Positions 8,812-16,601 of a stretch of 37,064 bases of DNA are shown here, piece by piece. This DNA comes from Oscillospiraceae bacterium. GTDB lineage: Bacteria > Bacillota > Clostridia > Oscillospirales > Ruminococcaceae. The translations under genes were made by a program, and so were the position numbers. The DNA lies in contig JAILPP010000142.1 of assembly GCA_024699425.1 (NCBI GenBank), positions 1 to 37,064 on the forward strand, read 5' to 3'. The notes under the pieces are model-generated. The model was not told the DNA's origin and searched no databases. It saw only the letters and a program-made list of their open reading frames with translations. How positions within the stretch are numbered: the stretch's first letter is position 1; the number at the start of each line of letters is the position of its first letter.

Positions 8812-10491
8812 ATGAGAAACATTCGTATTGGTGATTACCTTGTGGAGCAAAGGCTCATCACAGCCGAGCAGCTGGATCAGGTTCTGGCGAAGCAGAAGGA
8901 ATCACAGGGGAACAAGCGTTTTGGAGAAATGGTCGTTGAACTCGGATTCATCTCCGAGATCAATCTGGCGAAGGCACTTGCAGCAAAGCTGCGTGTTCCC
9001 TATGTAGATCTGGGCAATCAGGAGATCGACGAGGATGCCGTCCGCAAGATTCCGGAGAGTCTGGCGAAGAAGCATACAGTTATCGCGATTAACATTCAGG
9101 GTCGCCGACTGACAGTTGCAACAGACGACCCGATCAACTTCAATATTCTGGAAGATATCAAGATGCAGACCGGTATGGACACCATCCCGGTACTGGCGAC
9201 GAGATCCGCCATCAACAAGGCAATTGGTCAGCACTACTCCATGGAGAACGTAGACTCCGTACTGGAGAGTGTACAGCAGTTCCGCAACGATGACGATGCC
9301 GATGATGATTCCAAGGAGCGTATTGAGAGTGCGCCTATCGTAAAACTGGCGACCACGATCATCGAGAACTCCTACCGTGCAGACGCAACGGATATTCATA
9401 TCGAGCCGTTCAAGACCTACACAGTCATCCGTGTCCGTGTCAACGGCGACCTGGTAGAACTGATGAAGGTATCCAACGTAGTACACAACGCCCTGACGAC
9501 CCGTCTGAAGCTGATTTCCGGCATGAACATCGCCGAGAAGCGTATCCCGCAGGACGGACGTTTCACGCAGACCGTAGACGGCACGGTACTTGATGTCCGT
9601 GTATCCTCGCTGCCGACGGTCAACGGTGAGAAGATCGTTATCCGTATCCTGTCCACCGGTAACATTGCGCTGCGTAAGATCACCGACCTTGGTATGTCTG
9701 ACTACAACTATCAGCTTTTCGAGTCCATGATCAAGTGCCCGCACGGAGTTATTCTGGTAACAGGACCTACCGGTTCCGGTAAGACCACGACACTGTATGC
9801 AGCGCTGGGCGAACTGGCGAAGCCGCACGTAAATGTTATCACCGTTGAGGATCCTGTCGAGAAGGCGATCGACGGTATCAATCAGGTACAGGTAAATGCG
9901 AAGGCAGGTATGACATTCGCAGCCGCACTGAGATCCATCCTCCGTCAGGACCCGGATATTGTCATGATCGGTGAGATGCGTGACTCTGAGACAGCGGACA
10001 TCGGTATCCGTGCCGCTATCACAGGTCACTTGGTTCTGTCCACCCTGCATACCAACGATGCAGCATCCACAATTGTCCGTCTGGTAGATATGGGCGTAGC
10101 GCCGTACATGGTAGCGACCTCGCTGATCGGCGTTATCGCACAGCGACTTGTCAAGGTACTCTGCCCGAAGTGCAAGCAGCAGAGAATGTCCACCAAGGAA
10201 GAGAACGCGCTGATGAAACTCGCCGATCTCGACACCCCGATCCCGGTATACGAGCATCAGGGCTGCCCGGAGTGCAACAACACGGGATACCGCGGCCGTA
10301 CTGCAATTCACGAGATCATTCACTGTACAGCAGGCATCTCAACAATCGTAGCACGCAACGGCTCCAAGGAAGAGATCGAAGAGAAGGCAAAGGAGAACGG
10401 CACCAAGCTGCTGCGTGACAACGTATCCGAGCTGGTACAGAAGGGTGTCACCTCCATGGACGAGCTGGTTCGTGTAACCTACGCAGTATAA
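8812..10491 (+). CDS. pilB: Type IV pilus extension ATPase PilB (GspE family)
   Basis: Cytoplasmic hexameric ATPase that powers pilus assembly through PilC. The 559 residues comprise: a GspE/PilB N-terminal domain (residues ~1-150; IGDYLVEQRLITAEQLDQVLAKQ), a linker rich in Asp (NDDDADDDSKER), the N2 domain (ATDIHIEPF), Walker A GPTGSGKTTT at ~318-327, an Asp box with TVEDPVE, Walker B DIVMIGEMRD, and a His box with LSTLHTND. A zinc-binding tetracysteine typical of assembly rather than retraction ATPases follows: CPKC at ~451 and CPEC at ~485. The start has GGAGG 7 bases upstream. It is divergent from the peptidase gene and is followed 69 bases later by pilT. Confidence 0.96.
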   Translation: MRNIRIGDYLVEQRLITAEQLDQVLAKQKESQGNKRFGEMVVELGFISEINLAKALAAKLRVPYVDLGNQEIDEDAVRKIPESLAKKHTVIAINIQGRRLTVATDDPINFNILEDIKMQTGMDTIPVLATRSAINKAIGQHYSMENVDSVLESVQQFRNDDDADDDSKERIESAPIVKLATTIIENSYRADATDIHIEPFKTYTVIRVRVNGDLVELMKVSNVVHNALTTRLKLISGMNIAEKRIPQDGRFTQTVDGTVLDVRVSSLPTVNGEKIVIRILSTGNIALRKITDLGMSDYNYQLFESMIKCPHGVILVTGPTGSGKTTTLYAALGELAKPHVNVITVEDPVEKAIDGINQVQVNAKAGMTFAAALRSILRQDPDIVMIGEMRDSETADIGIRAAITGHLVLSTLHTNDAASTIVRLVDMGVAPYMVATSLIGVIAQRLVKVLCPKCKQQRMSTKEENALMKLADLDTPIPVYEHQGCPECNNTGYRGRTAIHEIIHCTAGISTIVARNGSKEEIEEKAKENGTKLLRDNVSELVQKGVTSMDELVRVTYAV

Positions 10492-10560
10492 CAGCAATGA
10501 TCGGCGGTACGCTGCCGGGAGAAAGGCGTACAAACTACATAATGTTTGGAGGATACAACA

Positions 10561-11631
10561 ATGGGAATTGAAATCAACCGCATCCTGAACGAAGCCCGAG
10601 CGATCGGCTGTTCTGACCTGCACTTCACCTATGGCATCAATCCGATCGTCCGTCTGAACGGTGCGCTCCGCAAGATGACGAAATACCCGGAGCTTGACGA
10701 AGAGGAGATCATGGACATTGTCAACCAGATGACAAACGAGCAGCAGATGGCGAGTGTTCGTCAGCACAAGGACACCGACTTCTCCTTCCAGACGAATTCC
10801 GGATATCGTCACCGTGTCAACGTATTTTTCCAGAGAGGCAAGACGGCAATTGCGATCCGTCTGCTTCGCAACGATATTCCGACGCTGGACGATCTGCATC
10901 TGCCGCCTGTTCTGGCAGATTTTGCGATGCGTCCCCGTGGACTGGTGCTGGTAACAGGTCCTACAGGTTCGGGCAAATCGACGACACTTGCGGGCATGAT
11001 CGACTACATCAACGTACACAGAAGTGCGCACGTTATCACGATTGAAGACCCGATCGAGTATGTACACACGCACAAGCTCTGCATGGTAAACCAGCGTGAA
11101 GTCGGAGACGACGTACCTGACTTTGCAATGGCGCTGCGTGCAGCGCTCCGTGAAGATCCGGACGTAATCCTCGTAGGTGAGATGCGTGACTTTGAGACGA
11201 TCGGTGCAGCGGTAACGGCAGCCGAGACAGGACACTTGGTGCTGTCCACCCTGCATACAACGTCCGCAGCGGACACCATCAACCGTATCATCGACGTATA
11301 TCCGGAGCATCAGCAGGGACAGATCAGAACGCAGTTGTCGAACAACCTTGTCGGCGTTATCTCGCAGACACTTCTGCCGAGACTTGACGGCAAGGGACGT
11401 GAAGCGTGCATGGAGATCCTGAACGTAACCGATGCCTGCGCCGCAATGATCCGTGACGACAAGGTACACCTGCTGCTGTCTGCGATCCAGTCCGGTAAGC
11501 AGTACGGCATGATGTGTCTCGATCAGGAGCTGGCACGTTATGTAAAGCGTGGAGTTGTATCCGAGAGTGCGGCACTGGAGAAGTGCCAGTCGAAGTCGGA
11601 GTTCTACCGTTTCCTGAACGGTGCAGCCTGA
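10561..11631 (+). CDS. pilT: Type IV pilus retraction ATPase PilT
   Basis: 356-residue hexameric ATPase that depolymerises pili and drives retraction (twitching, DNA uptake in characterised systems). It lacks the long N-terminal domain and the zinc tetracysteine seen in the neighbouring PilB. It has the PilT hallmarks: CSDLHFTYGINPIVRLNG near the N-terminus, Walker A GPTGSGKST at ~133, ITIEDPIEYVH, Walker B DVILVGEMRD, and LVLSTLHTTSAADTINRIID. The track start (TTG 10546) overlaps the GGAGG Shine-Dalgarno at 10548-10552, so ATG 10561 is the start. A very strong terminator follows directly, ending the locus. The presence of both PilB and PilT predicts retractable pili. Confidence 0.95.
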   Translation: MGIEINRILNEARAIGCSDLHFTYGINPIVRLNGALRKMTKYPELDEEEIMDIVNQMTNEQQMASVRQHKDTDFSFQTNSGYRHRVNVFFQRGKTAIAIRLLRNDIPTLDDLHLPPVLADFAMRPRGLVLVTGPTGSGKSTTLAGMIDYINVHRSAHVITIEDPIEYVHTHKLCMVNQREVGDDVPDFAMALRAALREDPDVILVGEMRDFETIGAAVTAAETGHLVLSTLHTTSAADTINRIIDVYPEHQQGQIRTQLSNNLVGVISQTLLPRLDGKGREACMEILNVTDACAAMIRDDKVHLLLSAIQSGKQYGMMCLDQELARYVKRGVVSESAALEKCQSKSEFYRFLNGAA

Positions 11632-11643
11632 TGATAAGCATTT

Positions 11644-11675
11644 ACGGAGAGAGGTTCTGCCTCTCTCCGTTTTTG
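11644..11675 (+). terminator. Rho-independent terminator after pilT
   Basis: Perfect 11-bp stem ACGGAGAGAGG / CCTCTCTCCGT with a five-base loop (TTCTG), then a T run (TTTTTGTT). It starts 13 bases after the pilT stop. Confidence 0.92.
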
Positions 11676-11709
11676 TTCAGAAAAAATCGGACTTCATGCA
11701 AACTGATGA

Positions 11710-11738
11710 TTGACATTTTTTAGATAGTGTGCTATACT
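11710..11738 (+). promoter_or_regulatory. Near-consensus sigma-A promoter for the C39/cell-wall-binding protein
   Basis: TTGACA (11710-11715), 17-base spacer, TATACT (11733-11738). Predicted start ~11745, so the transcript would have an unusually long (~180 base) leader before ATG 11926. Confidence 0.8.
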
Positions 11739-11772
11739 TAATGTAGAAACAGCACACGAATTGACTTACAAG

Positions 11773-11897
11773 CTATAAATGGGCGCAGACTGTCAAAATG
11801 CACAAAAGCATTGCGGGTGCAGGGCGGGATTGGGGGCGAGTAGCCCCCAATCCCAGCCCGCCGCCTTGTATACTTTGCCAAGAATGTTCATTTATAG
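11773..11897. repeat. MITE-like or structured leader element with terminal inverted repeats
   Basis: A 125-base segment starts with CTATAAATG and ends with its exact reverse complement CATTTATAG. Inside is a perfect 12-bp stem (GGGATTGGGGGC / GCCCCCAATCCC, 11826-11854, loop GAGTA) that extends by GGGC/GCCC across one bulged A, and a small AATGC/GCATT hairpin. TTACA occurs just outside both ends (11766-11770 and 11898-11902), as a target-site duplication would, although two bases separate it from the left repeat. There is no T run, so it is not a terminator. The ORF track reads through it as an N-terminal extension, which is not credible. Either a small non-autonomous mobile element or a folded mRNA leader. 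Confidence 0.5.
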
Positions 11898-11925
11898 TTA
11901 CATGATGAAAGGAAAGGATAAGCCT

Positions 11926-14013
11926 ATGAAGATCACCCGAAATCTGGCAGCAGCATTTCTGACAGCGGTACTTGCACTGAGTGCGGGGGCGCTGCCGGCG
12001 AAAGCAGAGGAACAGACGGAGAGTACCACTGCGGCAGTCACAGATGCGGAAGAGCAGCCGTCAGAAACGGAACCGACAGAAGCTGTAACCGAACCGACCG
12101 AAATGACCGGGCAGGAGACAACAGCCCCCACCGCAGAAGGCGGAAGCTGGCAGATGCAAGGCGGCAAGCGTTACTATTATCTTGCAGACGGTGAGCCGGC
12201 GAGGGGAGAACTTGTGATTGACGGCGTGCCGTATCTGTTCGGATACAGTGGCGCGCAAAAGACGGACTGGCAGACAGTAGGCGGCAAGCGTTACTATTAC
12301 GACCCGAAAACGGGCGAAGCCGCATTCGGCTGGTTCACATATTTTGAGAAGCGGTATTACATTTCCGAAGACCTCGGCAAGCTGACGGGTTTGCAGGAAC
12401 TTGACGGCAAGCGGTATCGTTTTTCGGAAGACGGCGCATTGCAGACGGGATATTTCACCGCAGAGGACGGCAGACGGGGCTATGCGGAAGCAGACGGCAC
12501 GGTGTCTGATGGTATGCACGGGTGTCCGGAAGGAACATTGCTTACGGATGCAGAGGGGATCATACTGAAAGAAGCATCGGACTTCCCGACCGAAACCGTA
12601 ACAGAAACGCAGACAGAATCTCAGACCGAAACACAGCCGGAAGAGACGGAAACAGCGTCTGCGATTTTTGAAAAAGACGGCGAAAAGTACTACATTGCGC
12701 CGAATACAGGAGTAGCAGCGGCAGGCATTTACGCTGTAGATGATACCCTGATTATCACAGATGAAACAGGAAAGCTCCTGACGGGCTGGCAGGAGATCGG
12801 CGATGAAAAATTCTTTGTCGATTCGGAGACATACACCGTCAGATGCGGACTGTTTGAAGAGGAAGGCGCATGGTACTACGGCACAGACGAAGGTCTTGCA
12901 ACGGGAGCGCTGGAGATTGACGGTGACTGGATGCCGTTCGGAGATGACGGCAAGCTGATATTCGGCTGGTTTTACATGGAAGACCGCAAATATTATCTTG
13001 ACCCGTCCACGAAGCGGCTTTGCCGCAACAGTTTCTTCCAGATCGAAGATAAGATCTATTATTTTGATGCAGACGGCGTGTCCGTATCAGGGCTGAAGAC
13101 AATCGGCGGAGCGCTGTACGGATTCGGTAAAGGCGGCGAACGTCTGACGGGATTGCAGTCTCTTGACGGCGGAGCGACCTATTATTATTTTGATCCGGAA
13201 AAGGGTTATGCCTGCACAGGGCTGCGTGAAGTCAGGGGCAATATGATTCGCCTTGGCAAAGACGGCAAGCAGATTTTCGGCTGGCAGGAGATCGACGGAG
13301 AGATGTACTATACCGACCCGTATACGGGTTATGTGGTAACGGGACAAGCCGAGATTGACGGCAGGACGTACCAGTTTGATGCAGAGGGCAGAATGATCCC
13401 GGATGCCCGTCTGTACAATCAGAAAGACCAGCAATGGGAAATGGTGCAGTTCAACGAGCGATCGGATTCGACGATGAAGGCATCAGCGTGCGGCATTTTC
13501 TCTTTCTGCAATGCGATCTATGCGCTGAACGGAAGAAAAGCGGATGCAGTAGAAGTTGCATACTGGGCGATTGATGTCGGCGCATTCCGACCGGGCTATG
13601 ACGGAACGACCCGAAAGATCTTCTATGATAATGTAGAGCAGCAGTACGGAGAAACGCTGAACTTCACGCTTGGCGGGCAGTACTGGGGATCCATTTCAGA
13701 TCCGCTGCTGCAAAGCCATCTGCAATCGGGAGGTGTAGCTGTCATTCATGTCAAGGGACATTTCATGGCAGTGACGGGATATGACCAGCGGACAGGGCTG
13801 TATCATATTCTGGAGAGTTACGAATCGAACACCCGCGGACTTGCGGGAGACAGTTGGGTAGATGCGTACAAGATGTCGGAAGGCAATACCAATGTAGACT
13901 GGTATGTACTGATCTCGAAGCGATACGATGACGGCTCCGAAGCACCGAGCAGCACTGCCCCGCCCCAGAGCGAACCGAAACCCGATCCGGAATTTCCGGA
14001 ACTGTTTGATTAA
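11926..14013 (+). CDS. Secreted cell-wall-binding-repeat protein with C-terminal C39-like peptidase domain
   Basis: 695 residues from ATG 11926 (GGAAAGGA 7 bases upstream). A signal peptide (MKITRNLAAAFLTAVLALSAGALPAKAEE) is followed by a Thr/Glu-rich linker. Two blocks of roughly fifteen choline/glucan-binding-type repeats follow (GGKRYYYDPKTGEAAFGW, DGEMYYTDPYTGYVVTG), separated by a second Thr/Glu linker (ETVTETQTESQTETQPEE). From residue ~497 the chain becomes a C39-family-like papain-fold domain. Cys is at ~522 in KASACGIFSFCNAIY, His at ~612 in VKGHFMAVTGYD, and the usual Asp position falls in HILESYES. Repeats of this kind bind wall polymers or glucans and hold the enzyme at the surface; the substrate is unknown. 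It is monocistronic, with its own promoter and terminator, and has no dockerin, so it is probably wall-bound rather than scaffold-docked. Confidence 0.82.
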   Translation: MKITRNLAAAFLTAVLALSAGALPAKAEEQTESTTAAVTDAEEQPSETEPTEAVTEPTEMTGQETTAPTAEGGSWQMQGGKRYYYLADGEPARGELVIDGVPYLFGYSGAQKTDWQTVGGKRYYYDPKTGEAAFGWFTYFEKRYYISEDLGKLTGLQELDGKRYRFSEDGALQTGYFTAEDGRRGYAEADGTVSDGMHGCPEGTLLTDAEGIILKEASDFPTETVTETQTESQTETQPEETETASAIFEKDGEKYYIAPNTGVAAAGIYAVDDTLIITDETGKLLTGWQEIGDEKFFVDSETYTVRCGLFEEEGAWYYGTDEGLATGALEIDGDWMPFGDDGKLIFGWFYMEDRKYYLDPSTKRLCRNSFFQIEDKIYYFDADGVSVSGLKTIGGALYGFGKGGERLTGLQSLDGGATYYYFDPEKGYACTGLREVRGNMIRLGKDGKQIFGWQEIDGEMYYTDPYTGYVVTGQAEIDGRTYQFDAEGRMIPDARLYNQKDQQWEMVQFNERSDSTMKASACGIFSFCNAIYALNGRKADAVEVAYWAIDVGAFRPGYDGTTRKIFYDNVEQQYGETLNFTLGGQYWGSISDPLLQSHLQSGGVAVIHVKGHFMAVTGYDQRTGLYHILESYESNTRGLAGDSWVDAYKMSEGNTNVDWYVLISKRYDDGSEAPSSTAPPQSEPKPDPEFPELFD

Positions 14014-14019
14014 CCGAAG

Positions 14020-14051
14020 CGGCATGAGACAGTGTGTCTCATGCCGTTTTT
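14020..14051 (+). terminator. Rho-independent terminator after the C39 protein
   Basis: Perfect 12-bp stem CGGCATGAGACA / TGTCTCATGCCG, loop GTG, followed by TTTTT. It starts 6 bases after the stop codon. Confidence 0.93.
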
Positions 14052-14121
14052 AATTTTTGGAAAGAGAATGATAAATTTTCCCATATTTTTAATTTTTAAG
14101 AATTTTTTAAGAAAACTCCTG

Positions 14122-14127
14122 TATAAT
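14122..14127 (+). promoter_or_regulatory. Probable -10 element (TATAAT) for the dockerin/beta-helix protein
   Basis: Perfect TATAAT, in an AT-rich tract, with no good -35 at 17 bases (AGAATT). It would start transcription near 14134 and leave a ~220-base leader. Confidence 0.5.
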
Positions 14128-14133
14128 TAAGAC

Positions 14134-14309
14134 AATCCCAAAGGAAAGCAGGATTCCGAAGCCCAACGGAACAGCTTACCGAATTCTTATGAGGGATATT
14201 GGGAACGCCGGAAACCGCCGGGCATAGGCAAAAAAGGCAGGAGGGATTCGCCGCACGGGTCACGAGAGCCGAGGGAGCCGATGCCGGCGCAAACCGGAGC
14301 AGCCGAGGG
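14134..14309 (+). promoter_or_regulatory. Long GC-rich structured 5' leader, candidate riboswitch of unassigned class
   Basis: Between an AT-rich promoter region and the start codon at 14355 lies a GC-rich block unlike its surroundings. Visible pairing: CAATCCC (14133-14139) with GGGATATTG (14193-14201, 2-base bulge) enclosing a TTCCG/CGGAA hairpin (14154-14171). Further on are GCCGG/CCGG(C) hairpins, and GCCGAGGG is present twice (14268-14275, 14302-14309). Such a composition and distance are typical of a structured regulatory RNA. I compared it by eye with c-di-GMP-I/II, c-di-AMP (ydaO), cobalamin, SAM, TPP, guanidine and glycine consensus motifs, and none fits in order. No terminator hairpin with a U-run is seen, so control, if any, would be on translation. 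Confidence 0.45.
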
Positions 14310-14319
14310 TAAACGTTTA
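14310..14319 (+). promoter_or_regulatory. TAAACGTTTA palindrome (LacI/CcpA-type operator half-match)
   Basis: A perfect 10-bp palindrome with the central CG typical of LacI-family operators, matching the core of cre sites but lacking the outer TG/CA. It is located between the leader RNA and the Shine-Dalgarno sequence. Weak evidence on its own. Confidence 0.25.
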
Positions 14320-14354
14320 ATAAAACCAATACAAATAGAAAAGGGGAAAAGATT

Positions 14355-16475
14355 ATGAAGAAGAGCAATTTCACCAAGAAGATCGTAACCGCAGCCGCAG
14401 CAGCAGTGATGTGTGCAGCGATTCCGGCGATCACCATTTCCGCAGCGCAGACGCTTGCGGGTGACGTGAATCTGGACGGGACAGTCAGTGTATCCGATCT
14501 TGTCGCATTCACGAAATATCTCCACGGCAAAGCCCCGCTTGAGCAGCAGGCGCTGGAGAATGCCGACATGGATCAGGACGGAAGCAATGATGTCTTTGAT
14601 CTGGGACTCATGAAGAAAACGGTACTCAGCGGTGCAGAGCAGACACCGACGGAAGAGCAGCCGACCGATGCACCGACGGAAGAGCAGCCGACCGATGCAC
14701 CGACAGAAGCAGGCGTAGCCGCAGCGATCACGTTTGAAGGCACGAATGTCACGCTTGCGGATGCAGAGGGCAACGCGCTTGCAAGTGCATCGAATGTAAC
14801 GGTGGACGGCGCATATGTGACGATCACCGCAGCAGGCACTTACACGATCACAGGTAAGAGTGATGAGGGTCAGATCAAAGTCAGCACGGACAATGCAGCA
14901 GATCCGACGGCAGTAGTTGAGCTGAGTCTGGAAGGGCTTACGCTGTCCAATTCCACCGCAGCGCCGATCTACATTGAAAACGTAGGCGATGAAGCAGTGA
15001 TCTCTGTGAAGAAGGGGACAGAGAATGTCATTTCGGACGGCAGCACGCACACAGACAGCTATGTCAACAGTGACGGAGAGACGAAACTCTGTGCAGCAGC
15101 GATCTATGCCCGTGATGATCTGAAGATCAAGGGCAAGGGAACGCTGAAAGTCAACGGCAATGCAGAAGACGGCATTGTATCCACCAACGACCTCAAGATC
15201 TGGAACGGTACAGTAGAAGTTACCGCAGCGGATGACGGTATCCGTGCAGATTCGATCAAGATCGGTGATCCTGACGATGCAGTATCGGCAGGCGGCAAGG
15301 GTTACGAAAATCTGATTGTCACCGTAAACACGAACAACGGCACAACAGGCGGCGATGGCATCAAGGCAAGTTCCGAGACAGAGGGCAAGGGTTTTGTGAC
15401 GATCAACGGCGGTACAGTGACGATCAATTCCTATGCAGACGGCATCCAGGCAGAGCAGCTCTTCACGATGAATGACGGCGATCTGACGATCACGACCTAT
15501 CAGGGCAGCGGCTTCACATCGGGCAGCACATCGACAGGCACCACAAATCCGTGGGGCGGCGGAAGCGGCGGCATGGGCATGGACGGCAATGCCAACAAGA
15601 CCGACATATCCGCAAAGGGCATCAAGGCAGTAGGTCTGTATGATGCAGCAGGTACAACATGGCAGTCCGCAGGTGACATTGTTGTCAACGGCGGAAATAT
15701 CACAGTAGATTCTTCGGATGATTCTCTGCACTGCGGCGGCAGCATGAGCATTCTGGGCGGTGTATTCACAATTGCGTCGGCAGACGACGGATTCCACTCC
15801 GACCACGAGCTGACCATCGGCACCAAGGGCGCAGGGACATATGATGACGTACAGATCAACGTTACCAAGTGCTATGAAGGTGTTGAGGGTGTGACCATCA
15901 ACCAGAATTCGGGTTCTGTCTATATCGTATCGGGTGATGACGGTTACAATGCGGCAGGCGGCAATGACGGCAGCGGCAGCGGCAACACCAACCCGTGGGG
16001 CGGTGGCAGCATGAGCAGTTCTACGGGAACGCTGAACATTAACGGCGGACTGGTCGTCGTAAACTCTGCCAACGGCGACCATGATTCGATCGACTCCAAC
16101 GGTGATCTGAACCTGAACGGCGGTTATGTATATGCCAACGGGCAGGAGCCGTTTGACTGCGGAGACGGTGGTTATTCCATCAACTACAACGGCGGCAGTG
16201 TGATCACGATGACCGCAGGCAACACGAATCTGAATGCACGTTACAGCTTCACCGATGCATCGGGCAATGTAATCGTATCGTTTATCGGTGCATCCGGCAA
16301 TCCGGGTCAGAACTGCACGAACTGCACAGCCCAGTCCGGCGGCACAGTAGCAGGCGGCACGGAGATCTGCGGCGGCAAGGTAACCGTAGGCGGTACACTT
16401 TCGGGAGCGACACAGATCACAGCATCGTCGTCCTCCGGCAGTATGCAGCCCGGCGGTCCCGGCAGCAGATGGTAA
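14355..16475 (+). CDS. Secreted N-terminal dockerin plus carbohydrate-binding-type beta-helix protein (DUF4353-like)
   Basis: 706 residues; SD AAGGGG 8 bases upstream. Signal peptide (KKIVTAAAAAVMCAAIPAITISAAQ). An N-terminal dockerin follows directly at ~residues 35-95: GDVNLDGTVSVSDLVAFTKYLHG and ADMDQDGSNDVFDLGLMKKTVL, two calcium loops with F-helices. A linker with the unit PTEEQPTDA repeated comes next. The remaining ~570 residues are strand-turn repeats rich in Asn/Gly/Asp (GTLKVNGNAEDGIVSTNDLKIWNGTVEVTAADDGIRADSIKIG), as in DUF4353 'carbohydrate-binding domain-containing' proteins, probably a right-handed beta-helix. Two Gly-rich inserts share TNPWGGGS. Two CxxC-like cysteines occur in QNCTNCTAQ near the C-terminus. 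Dockerins are mostly C-terminal, so the N-terminal position is notable. It probably docks to a scaffold as non-catalytic or binding cargo; no catalytic motif identified. Confidence 0.82.
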   Translation: MKKSNFTKKIVTAAAAAVMCAAIPAITISAAQTLAGDVNLDGTVSVSDLVAFTKYLHGKAPLEQQALENADMDQDGSNDVFDLGLMKKTVLSGAEQTPTEEQPTDAPTEEQPTDAPTEAGVAAAITFEGTNVTLADAEGNALASASNVTVDGAYVTITAAGTYTITGKSDEGQIKVSTDNAADPTAVVELSLEGLTLSNSTAAPIYIENVGDEAVISVKKGTENVISDGSTHTDSYVNSDGETKLCAAAIYARDDLKIKGKGTLKVNGNAEDGIVSTNDLKIWNGTVEVTAADDGIRADSIKIGDPDDAVSAGGKGYENLIVTVNTNNGTTGGDGIKASSETEGKGFVTINGGTVTINSYADGIQAEQLFTMNDGDLTITTYQGSGFTSGSTSTGTTNPWGGGSGGMGMDGNANKTDISAKGIKAVGLYDAAGTTWQSAGDIVVNGGNITVDSSDDSLHCGGSMSILGGVFTIASADDGFHSDHELTIGTKGAGTYDDVQINVTKCYEGVEGVTINQNSGSVYIVSGDDGYNAAGGNDGSGSGNTNPWGGGSMSSSTGTLNINGGLVVVNSANGDHDSIDSNGDLNLNGGYVYANGQEPFDCGDGGYSINYNGGSVITMTAGNTNLNARYSFTDASGNVIVSFIGASGNPGQNCTNCTAQSGGTVAGGTEICGGKVTVGGTLSGATQITASSSSGSMQPGGPGSRW

Positions 16476-16515
16476 GCAATCTGAAATTGAAATTTCCATA
16501 CCCCATTCTTCTGGG

Positions 16516-16550
16516 CACCCCGCAGCAATGCGGGGTGTCTTTACTTTTTC
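16516..16550 (+). terminator. Rho-independent terminator after the beta-helix protein
   Basis: Stem CACCCCGC / GCGGGGTG, loop AGCAAT, then TCTTTACTTTTT. The same CCCGC-AGCAAT-GCGGG core recurs in the terminator at 34413. Confidence 0.85.
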
Positions 16551-16568
16551 AGCAATTTGTGGTATAAT
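16540..16568 (+). promoter_or_regulatory. Sigma-A-type promoter for the LRR-dockerin/M20/GH25/HD-GYP operon
   Basis: TTTACT (16540-16545; 4 of 6), 17 bases, TATAAT (16563-16568). The -35 overlaps the tail of the preceding terminator. Start predicted ~16575, 27 bases before ATG 16602. Confidence 0.6.
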
Positions 16569-16601
16569 AGATACATCACTTATGTCGGAGGGAGAATTCT
16601 T

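Noticed and set aside
11779-11925. 49-residue N-terminal extension of the C39 protein in the ORF track
   Set aside because: It translates the inverted-repeat element, lacks an SD and would mask a normal signal peptide beginning at ATG 11926.
14134-14309. Assignment of the leader to the c-di-GMP-I (GEMM) or ydaO (c-di-AMP) riboswitch
   Set aside because: GGCAAA is present but the partner GACGCAAAGCC and GNRA-capped helix are not. CAGCTTACC-like and GCCGA...GAGGG pieces occur, but in an order opposite to ydaO and without GGGTGAATC. I report it only as an unassigned structured leader.
14187-16499. 770-residue minus-strand ORF opposite the dockerin/beta-helix gene
   Set aside because: Cys/Arg-rich with no domain logic, no SD, and it covers a + strand gene with signal peptide, dockerin and proper start; it is a composition-driven shadow.
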